64,000 nucleotides of DNA. Source: Siphonodentalium dalli. Lineage: Eukaryota; Mollusca; Scaphopoda; Gadilida; Siphonodentaliidae. Location: assembly GCA_032622095.1 (NCBI GenBank), contig CP136069.1, positions 1,895,462 through 1,959,461 of the forward strand, written 5' to 3'. Position 1 is the stretch's first letter; each line of letters opens with the position of its first letter. Below, in pieces: positions 24,101 to 34,737 of the stretch. A model generated the notes under the pieces. That model had not been told where the DNA came from, searched no databases, and saw only the letters and a program-made list of their open reading frames with translations. Both the position numbers and the translations under genes were made by a program.

Positions 24101-24694
24101 ACCGATTAGAGTTATCGGTCGTGCATGAGGGGAAGTGTACTGTACATCTCACTGGTCGATGGTTTGACGTGTTAATTGCATTGTCATCGAGAATTTCAAT
24201 ATTGCGAATTAGGTCTGCTTTACAATCTCTGACAATGATATGGTCGATCAGTGAGGGTGATGCAACAGATGAATAAGGAACATAAGATACATCGGGACCT
24301 TTGCAACTATGTGATGACATAAGTGATAACATAGTATGCTTAGATAAAAATTGAATAAGAAGACTTGCTCTAGAATTCTGTGCGGTGCCTAAAGTGCGAG
24401 GGCATACACCTGAACGTGGTAAGTTTGCATTAAAATCGCCCATTAAAAGTAGCATACCACGAGGTGATAGCTCGTAGATGAGATCACTTAGATCTGTGAG
24501 GCACTTGCAGTAGTCTTCATCTGAATAATTGGTATTAGGGAGATATACTTGCAATATGAAGATAAACTGATCACATCCTAAGCGGAGTCGGATCCCAATG
24601 ATCCGCTCGTTATCGACTGAGATGCTGGAAGTATTGATTACATGTTTCTTATTAATGAGAAAAGCAACTCCATCACGACAGTAGCTACCACCTG
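21182..24694 (-). mobile_element. LINE C: 5'-truncated non-LTR retrotransposon with 144-bp TSD
   Basis: A 3.5-kb minus-strand insertion in LINE D ORF1. The 3' end has AATAAAG and a stem-loop (CCTCC...GGAG at 21197-21213) like LINE A and B, followed by TATCTCT at the junction. The 5' end stops inside the endonuclease domain. Its ORF2 is uninterrupted from the truncation to the stop, unlike A, B and D, so it is the youngest LINE in the window or has decayed least. It is a relative of the A/B/D family, not a copy of it: the proteins share the domain plan and many motifs but differ throughout. Confidence 0.88.
21477..24692 (-). CDS. LINE C ORF2 (partial): endonuclease C-part, reverse transcriptase, CCHC
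   Basis: An open frame of about 1071 codons, of which the part from the first Met (24554) is 1025 residues; the upstream in-frame part reaches the truncation at 24694. It lacks the first 80 or so endonuclease residues, including the catalytic Asn and Glu motifs. Present are LLLMGDFNANL, NTSNHRPV, the RT motifs YRAITLLSVLYKLLET, FLDSKKAFDRVW, QGTRQGGVLSPFLY and TVDDITVLS, and the C-terminal CIHCHNSFINLLTHMYHDC zinc-knuckle-like motif. The usual Ala before the catalytic Asp-Asp is Val here. The RT could be enzymatically complete, but with half an endonuclease the element should not move by itself. A retrotransposon remnant, not a host gene. Confidence 0.88.
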   Translation of the reverse strand, partial: GGSYCRDGVAFLINKKHVINTSSISVDNERIIGIRLRLGCDQFIFILQVYLPNTNYSDEDYCKCLTDLSDLIYELSPRGMLLLMGDFNANLPRSGVCPRTLGTAQNSRASLLIQFLSKHTMLSLMSSHSCKGPDVSYVPYSSVASPSLIDHIIVRDCKADLIRNIEILDDNAINTSNHRPVRCTVHFPSCTTDNSNRCRKYVNWKKIDKEMYQNRVKGDISNLNVKINSKSDIDLLYSQLVHTLLQASVDSSPNLNKNPKSKPYWSRALTELHSAMLDVRKVWISMGKPSCPSNHAFRSYRDKKREFRRVHRSTIKTYLSNAATRVETYAKSDQKRFWKAVNSKDRCYITPGTEMLFNGIMCRDPSHISQGWKSYFSELYKCSSHTNSAFENAVSGHVDKILSDSQIESGIPEFANYVSLDELTDAIKELKVNKAGGLDELVNEHIINAPLALCDTLCIFYSQILWFAYIPPDMKKGLIVPIFKGDPKPPHVPDSYRAITLLSVLYKLLETILLRRLRQSRLFKDFPSSLQNGFQKGVGCTVTTYELQEAFAYAEANGSSVYAAFLDSKKAFDRVWHEGLIYKLHKNGVKGLTLKLIANMYSNVQSHVMYNGNVSESFVIEQGTRQGGVLSPFLYLVFIDDLLSNLENSSDGLYIGSTSCASPTTVDDITVLSFTEGGLRRLLDICHVYSKKWRFEFSNEKSKVLLFNSSRSTGCAKSRSWKLGTDEIQQVVEVVHLGIKQNCKSRQLPKIQNATDMLRKCFFAGCRSHITSTFSPLTNLMIFKHVAIHKALYGCEMWWDISSTQYISLERAYRMCIKHMQHLPKRTSTIFALSLLGQLPIEYELHKRKLLFLSTLVNLPKSHRTALNIFLFNFHGHRLFGRPIEGFLKDITEILKEIDMYHYLTSFTETGVFPSQAVWKGVIRDRLAAHYARRVHLNVKPDVHSSWRLWELCRNVPDYYPMCIKMANILAKTTYNNDATCIHCHNSFINLLTHMYHDCMSEFAQVTRNAFWYAIIDRHGVDTFALLDSLSKNTFLAYCFGRCIPLQIHLLCNENLLLKRCVRFICFLCSE

Positions 24695-24838
24695 TCGCAG
24701 AAACATTAAATGAATTTATGAAATACGCTACAGATAATTTTTATCCGGACGAGAGCGATGCTCATTCTGACAGAAGTTCGCATTCCAGTAAACCAAATGA
24801 CGTGAGCTATCATTCAGAAGTCCCGTTACACGAACACA
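24695..24838. repeat. 144-bp target-site duplication of LINE C, right copy
   Basis: Second copy of 21038-21181, immediately following the truncated 5' end of LINE C. Downstream it continues in frame into LINE D ORF1 (24839-24862). Confidence 0.88.
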
Positions 24839-24862
24839 AGCACACCCGTCAGACACCTACTC

Positions 24863-27351
24863 CACGCCCGATAACCCTATACGCTGGTGGCTGTGGGTAG
24901 GCATATTGCTGTAGTGAAATTGTGTGGCGGTTTTCACACGTGTGCTCAGAAATTGAGGAAAATCATAAATTCTGGAATCCACCCGGCGAGAACGCTTATG
25001 GCATTAGATAGGACCATGAATGGTGTATTCATACACCATTTGTGATAGTCGTGTGCCTTTAGATATATTTTTTATTACTTAATTTGTCGAATTTTACAAC
25101 CGGTTTTTGTCGTTTATCAAAGAAACTACCTAATATAAATGGTAGAAATCTCGATATGTAGGCTTTATGTACACATGTCACTAGATGTATACATTCCATT
25201 GATACAATGAAACCAAAATCCACAATAAAAGACATATTTTTCGTGGAAAAATATCGATTTTCCTGAGTGTCATATCACAAATTTATGACAGGCATATTGC
25301 CTCCGCAGATAGGCTCATGGCAAAGCACAAACTTGTTATGATAGGCAAGTGGCATTGTTGATAGGCACGTGGTAAATATTGACCAAGCTCCAATTTAGCA
25401 CTTTAAAGCCAACAATATGCAACTTCTGACATATATTCTTTGATAAATACACTCTGGAATGATTATTCATTCATATAAAATAGACAGAACCACACATATG
25501 TGTGCATGACGTGAAAATTAACGCATGAGTTTGTTACGCGGAATGTTACAACGTTACAACGATGGGGCGCGAGTTGTAACTTGCAGCATAATTTAATTTT
25601 CTCACCACGCACACATAATGTGTGGTTGTGTTTTATTACACACCCACTAGAACTATTCAACATCGAGATTTAGCGTTTATTGATTCGTTTCTGCCGTAAT
25701 TTATAGCCATTTTGATCAAACTGATAGGCGACTTTATTAATAAAGTTTGTAGTTCTTGTTCAAAAGATAAAGTTGACGTAATTTGTGACTCGTGACGTCG
25801 ACGTTTTCCGTATTGTATACGTGTTGAATACGTTGGTAAAGATGTTGTATGGGCTACACACTGCTCAATATAAGAAAATTAACACAAAGATTCATCTAGA
25901 TCGGGCTCTATTTCTTCTGGTTCCGACATTGTTTTAGCTTCTTTCTGAAATAGATAATTGAGCGGAGCCTGAGTCAGATATAAATACAATTGGACCACTA
26001 TAAATGGTTGACAACTCGGTGTTTTTTTCTGAGGTGATCATTTCTCCGATATGATATCGTACTCGGTGAATTTTCGACGCACCAAAAAACCTGCCCCACG
26101 GTATTGACAAAACATTTACCACTATAAATGCACACGAAAATCTCACGGCGATTCCTCCTATATATAGCCCATGAGACAACAGCGCCCACACACATTTGTA
26201 TTATTGCTCGGTGCTCCTGTTTATGTATATGCCGCATAATATGCGGCATAACTGGGTCATGGTCCAGGTCCACTATATGTATGCTCTAGCTAGACAGGTT
26301 CTAGCGTACCCCAATGTCTTTACCTATATTGATACCACATAAAATTATGTATAACTTTTAGCTACATTAGCATTGGCGGGACATTGAATTATTGTTAATA
26401 GCATCGTATGCTGTTATTTATTTGTGTGCGGTTTATATTCCATAAACCGGCGTAAACATGAATCGTTCTGGTCGAAGAGAAAAAAAACAAATATATGAAC
26501 GCCATTCTTTCGCAGAACGCCAAAAATAAAACCGGCTATAAATGGTAGTTATATTATCTATAATATATCTAGTGGACCATGACCATTCAGCCTGAAAACT
26601 GCACAAAGCTGGCATGGCTCATTTTTTTTACATTAGAATATGCTGAATAGTTTGGGCTATACTTTCCCCATTTTCAATTAAAACCCCATTTTGCAAGTTT
26701 GTCACAGTTAAAACGTTTTACATTACAACTGCCAGTATTTAGTTCTTGGAAATAAGTAGTGTATGTTTCCTGACTCATTGACGATGTTAATTTACAACAC
26801 TGTGAATAATATAGCATCACAAAAGCGTTTTTCTCAGACTAAAACCACTATTGATCATTGTGCTACATGCGTATCTGTGTTTGCCATATGTCTGTCCTCT
26901 CGGTGTTTGGCTATTCAATATGCCTACCACAAAATATTGACGGGACAGTATGTCAAATAGCATTTTTAAACTGAAAAATGCATTATTTGAGTTCGTAGTC
27001 ATGTTTGTCTTGTCACTGAGATACTATACCACATGTATCCACGAAAATAACTTATAAATCGACATGCTGAGCAAATTTGGGAGTCTGTTTACTTTGAAAG
27101 TTTGAAAAAGTCGACAAAATCCGAGATATTTTGTCTTCAAACAACGTATTCTACAATGCCAAATTGTTACCAAGAGGTTCAACTTATAAATCAGACATTA
27201 CTGCATCTGACGTGATAAAAAAATCTGACCTTTTACAGCGTATTTGATCAATTATAATCTAAAACATACCTTGGTTGAGAAACCCGCCATGCAATATCAC
27301 TACAGCAATATGCCTACCCACAGCCACCAGCCTATAGGGTTATCGGGCGTG
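24863..27351. mobile_element. Non-autonomous TIR DNA transposon, 2489 bp, 5-bp TSD
   Basis: The ends are inverted repeats beginning CACGCCCGATAACCCTATA. The match is strong for about 52 bp and continues with some mismatches to about 75 bp (GTGGCGGTTT). TACTC flanks both sides (24858-24862 and 27352-27356). Subterminal motifs such as TAGGCAT, TAGGCAAGTGG and TAGGCACGTGG recur inside. No transposase is recognisable; frames inside are short and motif-free. A CAC start with a 5-bp duplication is reminiscent of Transib/RAG-type elements, but the rest of the terminal heptamer (GCCC) does not fit them, so no family is assigned. Confidence 0.88.
26230..26250. repeat. Short palindrome inside the 2.49-kb element
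   Basis: TGCCGCATAATATGCGGCA is a perfect inverted repeat around AATATG/CATATT. It is probably structural; no function can be assigned. Confidence 0.6.
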
Positions 27352-27834
27352 TACTCGCCCAGCAGAAGAGTCACAGGACGACTATTTCTTCCATAAGCAT
27401 GACAGCCCAATTAAAACATCTCAGATATACCTTGGAGGTTTTGCTGATTCAGTCACCATCCATCACATTAAGAAGCACCTTCTTTATAAAGAAGTTCGAT
27501 TCACGGTTATACGAATGCTGAGGGGTAACTCTGCTCGCATAAATATATGTGATGATGATGTGGACTATGTTCTCGGGCACCGATTCTGGCCACGGGGTGC
27601 CACCTGCAGGATGTGGGTTCACAAATCCTACGATTAATGCATACAATTATGAACTTGTGTGAAACATGTTATCTGCCTCAGAATTATATTTTAGTTACAC
27701 AACTTTTGTATTTATAACATATACTATTTAAGAACCACGAAACAATCAAAATCAAATCGAAACGCATCGCGGCCCACGTGGAGGAAATGCGAGAAAAAAA
27801 CAATCAAACTACTTGAACTGTTAATTAATATTAA

Positions 27835-29077
27835 AATTAAAATAATTAAAATTAAAATAATTGGTTAGAAGCGTACTTAAGCATTATATGATGTAATATG
27901 ACGAAACAATGACTTAATTTTATGGGGAGTGGCCCAGTGACACGGAGAATGGTAGGCACTCGATTGGAAATTAATTAAATTCCATTTCATTAAAATTTCA
28001 TTGAGAAGTGACGAATCGACCCCACCAGAGCACACAATACAGATAATGTGATAAAACAAATACATAATTACATATAGTGGTGTATTGCATGGCCCGGCGA
28101 TCGTACGACTCATCATGGTTATGAGAAACGCCGAGTTTGTAAAATAAACTTTTGTACGGCGACAAAGATCTGAGTATTGAGACGATCAGAAAGTTCACTT
28201 GAGCCATATAATAGGATATCAATTGATATTCTGCTTGTTGGTAGCGCGGACATGAGCTCTATTCTCTCTTGAGTATACAGAGGACAAAGAAGTGGTATGC
28301 CGATTCAATTTCATAATCACCACAGGAACAGAACGGAGAATCTTCCAAGTGGTTTACGACGAGGTCTTTATTCAGGTTACTACAGCCTAATCTAATTCTA
28401 GTATGATAAACTTGTGCTTTCCTGGAGTAACTTTGATAGTAAAATTTGGCTATTTTTGAACGATCAACATTTAGGGTCCGTTTAAATTCTTTCAACGAAG
28501 GGGCCATCTTTACTGAGTCGGGTAAACTATTCCAAGCACGTGTGGTTGACGGTAGAAATGTGTCCAAATACGCATTCCTATTACTGTCAGGTGGATGAAT
28601 ACTAGCATGCCTAAAATTATAACCAGACGACATAGAATCTGGTGGAATCATATTGGATAAATAGGATGGAGTTATTTTTCTTGTCATTTTGTAAAATTGA
28701 ATTAATTTCTGTTTACTTCTTCTTGATGCAAGTGTTTCCCAACCAGTTTCAAGTAACAAGTTGAGGTCGCTAGTACTTCTAGTTGCCCCAGTTACAACTC
28801 GTGCCATTTCGTACTGAATATCATCAATGCAATCGCTCATGTATTTCGGAATGTTATCCCAAACAGGGGATGCATATTCCAGTATTGGGCGAATGAATGA
28901 GACATATACGGTTTCTAAAGATTTTCTGCTTAATCGGAACTTGTGTTTCTTTACAAGATTACCTCTCTTCCATGCCTTGTCGAGTATGCTACAAATGTGA
29001 CTTTCCCATGAGCCAGTAGTGTCAAATATAACTCCGAGATGTTTATGATTGCTTACTTCTGTTATTTGTGATCCAGC
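27835..29077 (-). mobile_element. LINE E: 5'-truncated LINE of a different type
   Basis: A minus-strand LINE remnant inserted between ORF1 and ORF2 of LINE D. The 3' end carries an AT-rich (ATTTTA)-like tail at about 27835-27862, without the CTCC/GGAG stem-loop of the others. The coding part is only the RT C-terminal half, so it is heavily 5'-truncated. The junction with LINE D ORF2 lies close to 29077. A clear target duplication was not found because the target is AT-rich. Confidence 0.8.
28119..29075 (-). pseudogene. LINE E ORF2 C-terminal part (RT thumb and C-terminal domain)
   Basis: The frame has the classical post-palm segment of Jockey/CR1-type LINEs: VSNHKHLGVIFD, LSRKSLETVYVSFIRPILEYA and PVWDN. 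It then has a C-terminal Cys/His motif, FCSCGDYEIESAYHFFVLC. One base is missing near 28265, after which the frame continues as YTQERIELMSALP and FVAVQKFILQTRRF to a stop at 28119, the usual end of such proteins. The RT catalytic motifs are absent because of 5' truncation. It cannot be functional. The assignment to the Jockey/CR1 assemblage rests on motif resemblance only. Confidence 0.82.
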
Positions 29078-29078
29078 C

Positions 29079-30949
29079 ATGGATACCACTAATCTTAATA
29101 TGATTACATGGAATGCTACAGGCGTCATGTCGTCTGGTTATTACTTGAGTCAGTTGCTGAGAAGTGGTATACATGATATAATAGGACTCAGTGAACATTG
29201 GCTATATCAGTGTGATACAAATTTTCTTGGTTCGCTCGACAAGTATTATGAATACCATGCTGTGTGTGATTCCCGCCAAAGGATCCCCAATAAAAGAGGG
29301 AGACCGAGTGGTGGGGTCGCACTGTTATGGCACGCCAGAATTTCTGAACGAATAAGCCCTCTTGCAATTGACGATGATAGAATAATATGAATACAAATAA
29401 GAATAACAGATGAATGTTTTCATTACCTATTGCAAGTTTACCTGCCTTCTACAAATTACTCGTCGAATTCTACGACGAATACACAAAAACACTTGGCGAC
29501 GTTTGTGATATGTATAAACCATACGGCAATGTAATAGTAATGGGGGATTTTAATGGTCAATTTGAGAAATCCGATGACCGAAACATGACATTCAGAAAAC
29601 TTGTCAAGCGAATCGAAATGGTGTCTGTGAACCATACTTTTTGTCATGATTGTCCGCGTACGACATGCGTCCCTTTTGGCGGTGGCCCACACGAAGGAAC
29701 GATCGTTGATCACAGTATGATCCCACACACTCTTATTCCTTTCATGCGAGACGTGCGCGTTTTAGATGATGATGCCATCAATGTGTCCAATCACAGACCA
29801 GTTACTCTGAACATAAGCTTTGAATTACGAGATCGACATGTTGGTAAATCAGACGCCGACGGAAACGGCATTGTAGATTGGAAAAAGGCCAAATATCAGC
29901 CTGAAATTCTTGAACATTACAACCGAATTCTTGATTCAGAATTAAACTCACCCGACCAATTAGATCAAAAGGAAACCGATCCATGTAAAATATACGATTC
30001 AATTGTAAGTGCAATATCAAATGCATCCAAAACAACCCTGCCAAAAAAGAAATTCAATAAATGCCTGAAACCCTTCTGGAACGAAAATTTGAAAACCATG
30101 CATATGTATATGCGGCAAATTTGGGTGAATGAAGGCAGGCCTCGCGCAGATACTCACTTGGAAAGTTATATAAAATATAAAAATGCGAAATGTGACTTCC
30201 GTAGAGAATATAGAAAAGCATCTAGTAAATACCTGGCCGAACAAAATGATGAAATTGATAAACGTGCTCAAATTGATCAGAACTATTTATTCCGTATTTT
30301 ACACACGAAACGTCAGAAAAATCACATCGATAAGAACGCATTTTTTTCATATGAGGGACAAACTCTTCGTCATGATCACGAAATTTCAGAAGGATGGGCA
30401 TCTTACTTTGAAAAATTATATTCCCCGCTATATGATATAGACCAGAGTTTGACACACAGCACTTCAACTATGCAATGAATTTGTTACGCGAAAAACCACC
30501 AGCGATCAGCATGGTGATAATTATAATGACATACTCTTTTGTGTAACTCCACTTGAATTGCTTTCTGTTTATCGCAGCCTGAGTTTTGGAAAAGCAACTG
30601 GTTGGGATGGCATATCGAATGAACACCTAATATATGGAAGCCATAAGTTAACTCAGACGGTATCTAATCTTATGACAGTCATGATTCAAACACAAATATC
30701 CCTTCACAGATGAAACGTGGTGTAATCATAACACTATACAAAGGTGGTTCAAAATCCAGAACTGACATTGATAGTTTCAGAGCTATAACGCTGATGCCCA
30801 CTTTATACAAGTTACTCGAAAAGATTTTACAAACTAGAATAGAATTATACGCCCCAAAATTACTTAATGTACATCCGCTTCAACACGGTTTCCAAAAGGG
30901 CATAAGCGCAACAATGACGTCATATGTAATGAAAGAATGTATCGCATAT
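29079..30949 (+). pseudogene. LINE D ORF2: endonuclease and part of RT, broken
   Basis: It begins with ATGGATACCACTAATC at 29079; LINE A has a matching ATG at this place, although longer leaders may be native. The endonuclease motifs MITWNATG, LSEHWL, VIVMGDFNG and NVSNHRPV are all present. A stop and shift follow RII near 29390, the second part runs 29414-30478, and another shift leads to FGKATGWDGISNEHL (about 30585) and then 30710-30949 (MKRGVIITLYKGG, YRAITL-like FRAITLMPTLYKLLEK, FQKGISATMTSYVM). The RT catalytic motifs are lost because the element stops at 30949, where CAT repeats begin and read as His-rich nonsense. Confidence 0.87.
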
Positions 30950-33088
30950 CGTCATCATAATCATCATCACCAACATCATCAGTATCATCATCATCATCGT
31001 AATCATCAATAACATCGTCATCTCACCATCAGCACCAATAGCATCATCATCATCATCATCAACATTATCATCGTAATCATCGTTAACATCGTCATCTCAC
31101 CATCATCATCAATAGCATCACCATCATCATAATCATCATTAACATCGTCATTATCATCATCATCATCATAATCATCATCAACATCATCATTATCATCATC
31201 ATAATCATCATTAACATCGTCATCTCACCATCATCATCAATAGCATCACCATCATCATAATCATCATTAACATCGTCATCTCACCATCATCATCAATAGC
31301 ATCACCATTATCATAATCATCATGACCATCATCATAAGCATCATCATCAACATCATCAGTATCATCATCATCATCATCATCAACGTAATCATCATTAACA
31401 TCGTCATCTCACCATCATCATCAATAGCATCACCATCACAATAATCATCATCATCAACATCATCACTATCATCATCATCATCGTCGTAATCATCATTAAC
31501 ATCGTCATCTCACCATCATCATCAATATCATCACCATCATCTTAATCATCATTAACATCGTCATCTCACCATCATCATCAATAGCATCACCATCATCATA
31601 AACATCATCATCTCACCATCATCGTAATCATCATTAACATCGTCATCTCACCATCATCATCAATAGCATCACCATCATCATAAACATCATCATCTCACCA
31701 TCATCGTAATCATCATTAACATCGTCATCTCACCATCATCACCAATAGCATCATCATCATCATAATCATCATCATCAACATCATCGGTATCATCATCATC
31801 ATCATCGTAATCATCATTAACATCGTCATCTCACCATCATCACCAATAGCATCATCATCATCATAATCATCATCATCAACATCATCATTATCATCATCAT
31901 CGTAATCATCGTTAACATCGTCATCTCACCATCATCATCAATAGCATCACCATCATCATTACCATCATTAACATCGTCATCTCACCATCATCATCAATAG
32001 CAACACCATCATCATAATCATCATCAACATCATCATGATCATCATCATCATCGTAATCATCATTAACATCGTCATCTCACCATCATCATCAATAGCATCA
32101 CCATCATCATAATCATCATTAACATCGTCTTCACCATCATCATCAATAGCATCACCATCATCATAATCATCATCAACAACATCATCAATATCATCATCAT
32201 CGTAATCATCATCATATCACCATCATCATCAATAGCATCACCATCATCATCATAATCCTCATTAACAACGTCATTATCATCATCATCTTCATAATCATCA
32301 TCAACATCACTATTATCATCATCATCATCATCATTAACATCGTCATCTCACCGTCATCATCATCAACATCATCAGTATCGTCATCATCATCATCATCGTA
32401 ATCATCATTAACATTGTCATCTCACCATCATCATCAATAGCATCACCATCATCATGATCATCATCATCAACATCATCAGTATCATCATCATCATCGTAAT
32501 CATCATTAACATCGTCATCTCACCATCGTCATCAATAGCATCACCATCATCATAATCATCAACATCATCAGTATCATCATCAATAGCATCACCATCATCA
32601 TAATCATCATCGACATCATCATTATCATCGTAATCATCATTAACATCGTCATCTCACCATCGTCATCAATAGCATCACCATCATCATAAACATCATCATC
32701 TCACCATCATCATCAATAGCATCACCATCATCATAATCATCATCGACATCATCATTATCATCGTAATCATCATTAACATCGTCATCTCACCATCATCATC
32801 AATAGCATCACTATCATAATAATCATCATCATAATCATCATCATCGACATCATCATTATCATCATCGTAATCATCATTAACATCGTCATATCACCATCAT
32901 CATCAATAGCATCACTATCATAATAATCATAATTAACATCGTCATCTCACCATCATCATCAATAGCATCACCATTATCATCATCATCATAATCATCATCA
33001 TCAACATCATCAGTATCATCATCATCATCGTAATCATCATTAACATCGTCATCTCCTCATCATCATCAATAGCATCACCATCATCATA
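30950..33088. repeat. CAT-rich minisatellite, block 4
   Basis: A 2.1-kb array with the AACATCGTCATCTCACC core, short (about 45-60 bp) and long units, and local higher-order duplication (for example the segment repeated near 31560-31720 and 32540-32780). The left boundary cuts LINE D in its RT domain. The right boundary is the LINE B 3' tail. Confidence 0.95.
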
Positions 33089-33106
33089 ATATATGACTTT
33101 ATTTCC

Positions 33107-33120
33107 TCCGTAAACGAAGA
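33107..33120 (-). other. LINE B 3'-terminal stem-loop
   Basis: The minus strand reads CTTCGTTTACGGAG followed by GAAATAAAG and the tail. The stem is weaker than in LINE A, but its position relative to AATAAA and the 3' end is the same. Confidence 0.5.
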
Positions 33121-34737
33121 TATAGTGTATAAAATCACATACACATTATTACATAATTAACATAATTATACATTAAACATATTCATTGGCATAATGTGCG
33201 TGAAAAAACAATATATCGAAAATGATTTGAGTATAATTCGCGACGAATACCAGCTATATACAATTGATTGTGGTTGCATAATACAAGTATGCGTCTACAT
33301 GTTCATTATACATAGCAATTACACATATGATGTACAGTCATAGAGATATGGATATACAGTCGTATGTTACGCGTACGTATATATCATTTTAATACAGAAC
33401 TATGGAGGTACAGGCATAAATGATGATATGCTATCAACATATGCTTTCCATAGAGAAGCTGATTTCCTAACGAAAAAATCGATCAATTCATTATCTATTT
33501 CGCGTATACAATGGTCAAGTTCAGCTATTCCGGATAATAGAACTCGCGTTTTGGATTCCGCATTCAAACTATCATATTGCATGTATACGTCTACATGAAA
33601 TTCGTTTAATAGGTCAAATTCAAACATATTACGGTTATCACACATTGATACACACTCGATTAATGCATGTCTGACCAGATCATTGTATTTCTTGTCACAC
33701 AATAGGCACGATTGTTCGTCCGTTTCAAGAATGGAAATAAGACGTGCTACAAGGAGATAAGAATCTTTATGCTTGGGATATATGTAACAGTTTTCCCATA
33801 GCCTAGACATGCATAATTTAGGCTGAAGTGCCGAGTAACGGTTTAATCGAGTATCATCGCCTTTGCTACATTCCCACTCATCTCTATTTATATTTAACCA
33901 TGAGGTCTTCGTTATATTTTTCCATGATAATTTGTTGGGAAAGGTCACATTTAATAAATATTTCTCGAAATATTCGGTCATTCCATATTTGTCCAATGTA
34001 CAAATAATATCAACCATGAAATTAGAATGTGAAGCTGTAGGAAACATTAGGTATTGGTATAACCGTGTAATAAATACATCTTTTGCGGTTTTGTTCGACG
34101 AAAGATTGCACATTGAACCAATGAATGACAGTTTACGTTTTTCTATTAATGATACCATTGACGACATACCGACTAATCCTTGAGCTATAACTGTTTTTGT
34201 GCGATTATGAAGACCCTGATAATATTTTAGACAGAAACGGTGCTTTCTCTCGAGACGGTCGCATAGAGTGTTATTCACACACCATAAAAGTTCAGATCCG
34301 TATAAACCTTTTGGAATGACCACCGAATAATAAATCAACGAACAACTTTTTGGTGTAATGCCACCGGGATAAATTCCTGCGTTGGTTAACATCATGAATG
34401 TACTTCGGGTTTTATCACATATCCGATCAATGAAGACAGAATTAAAATCGTATTTATCGAGTGGAATACCAAGGTGGGTAACTTCTGTACATTCTTGTAA
34501 AATAGTTGTCCCTAAGTTCCAGACGCGATGTTGACGAGAGAACTCTGACTTTTTTTGCGTTAAATACTATTACCGAGCATTTATTGGAATTATACTTATA
34601 TCGCCACTTTTTGCTGTATTCAAAACACATATCAATAAGAGCTGATAATCCGACACTATTGAGTGATAATAAAACCATGTCATCAGCATGTGTTGGGCAT
34701 GTGCAATTTACTCCGATCATTTGTAGGCCATATGGGG

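Larger units (their letters stand above)
19920..27637 (+). pseudogene. LINE D ORF1: coiled-coil RNA-binding protein, split by two insertions
   Basis: The start ATG at 19920 gives MGDNSTMSVNDQRSLDECL, probably the native N-terminus of this family. The frame shifts near 20280 (second part 20279-20965) and again before 20995-21181. It is then interrupted by LINE C with its target duplication (resuming 24695-24862), and by the 24863-27351 element (resuming 27357-27637). The middle has a long charged coiled-coil-like region (about residues 190-320). The C-terminal domain has SPIKTSQIYLGGFADS, RFTVIRMLRGN and FWPRGATCRMWVHK, ending in TAA at 27635-27637. Reading frame is continuous across the second insertion site if the element and one TSD are disregarded, so that insertion came into a still-readable C-terminal part. 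Confidence 0.85.
19492..30949 (+). mobile_element. LINE D: 3'-truncated non-LTR retrotransposon, nested
   Basis: Plus-strand copy of the LINE A/B family. It starts at the minisatellite edge with TTTCCGGTGTAAACAAATG, has a 5' UTR of about 430 bp, ORF1 (19920-27637) and ORF2 (29079-30949). It ends abruptly in the RT domain after YVMKECIAY, where the CAT minisatellite takes over. Three later elements split it: LINE C (21182-24694), a TIR element (24863-27351) and LINE E (about 27835-29077). Because TPRT insertions lose 5' rather than 3' sequence, the missing 3' half suggests a later deletion or recombination with the minisatellite. Confidence 0.85.

Noticed and set aside
24863-27351. Firm assignment of the 2.49-kb element as Transib/RAG-like
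   Set aside because: Only the CAC start and 5-bp TSD agree; the remaining terminal bases differ and there is no transposase in this copy.
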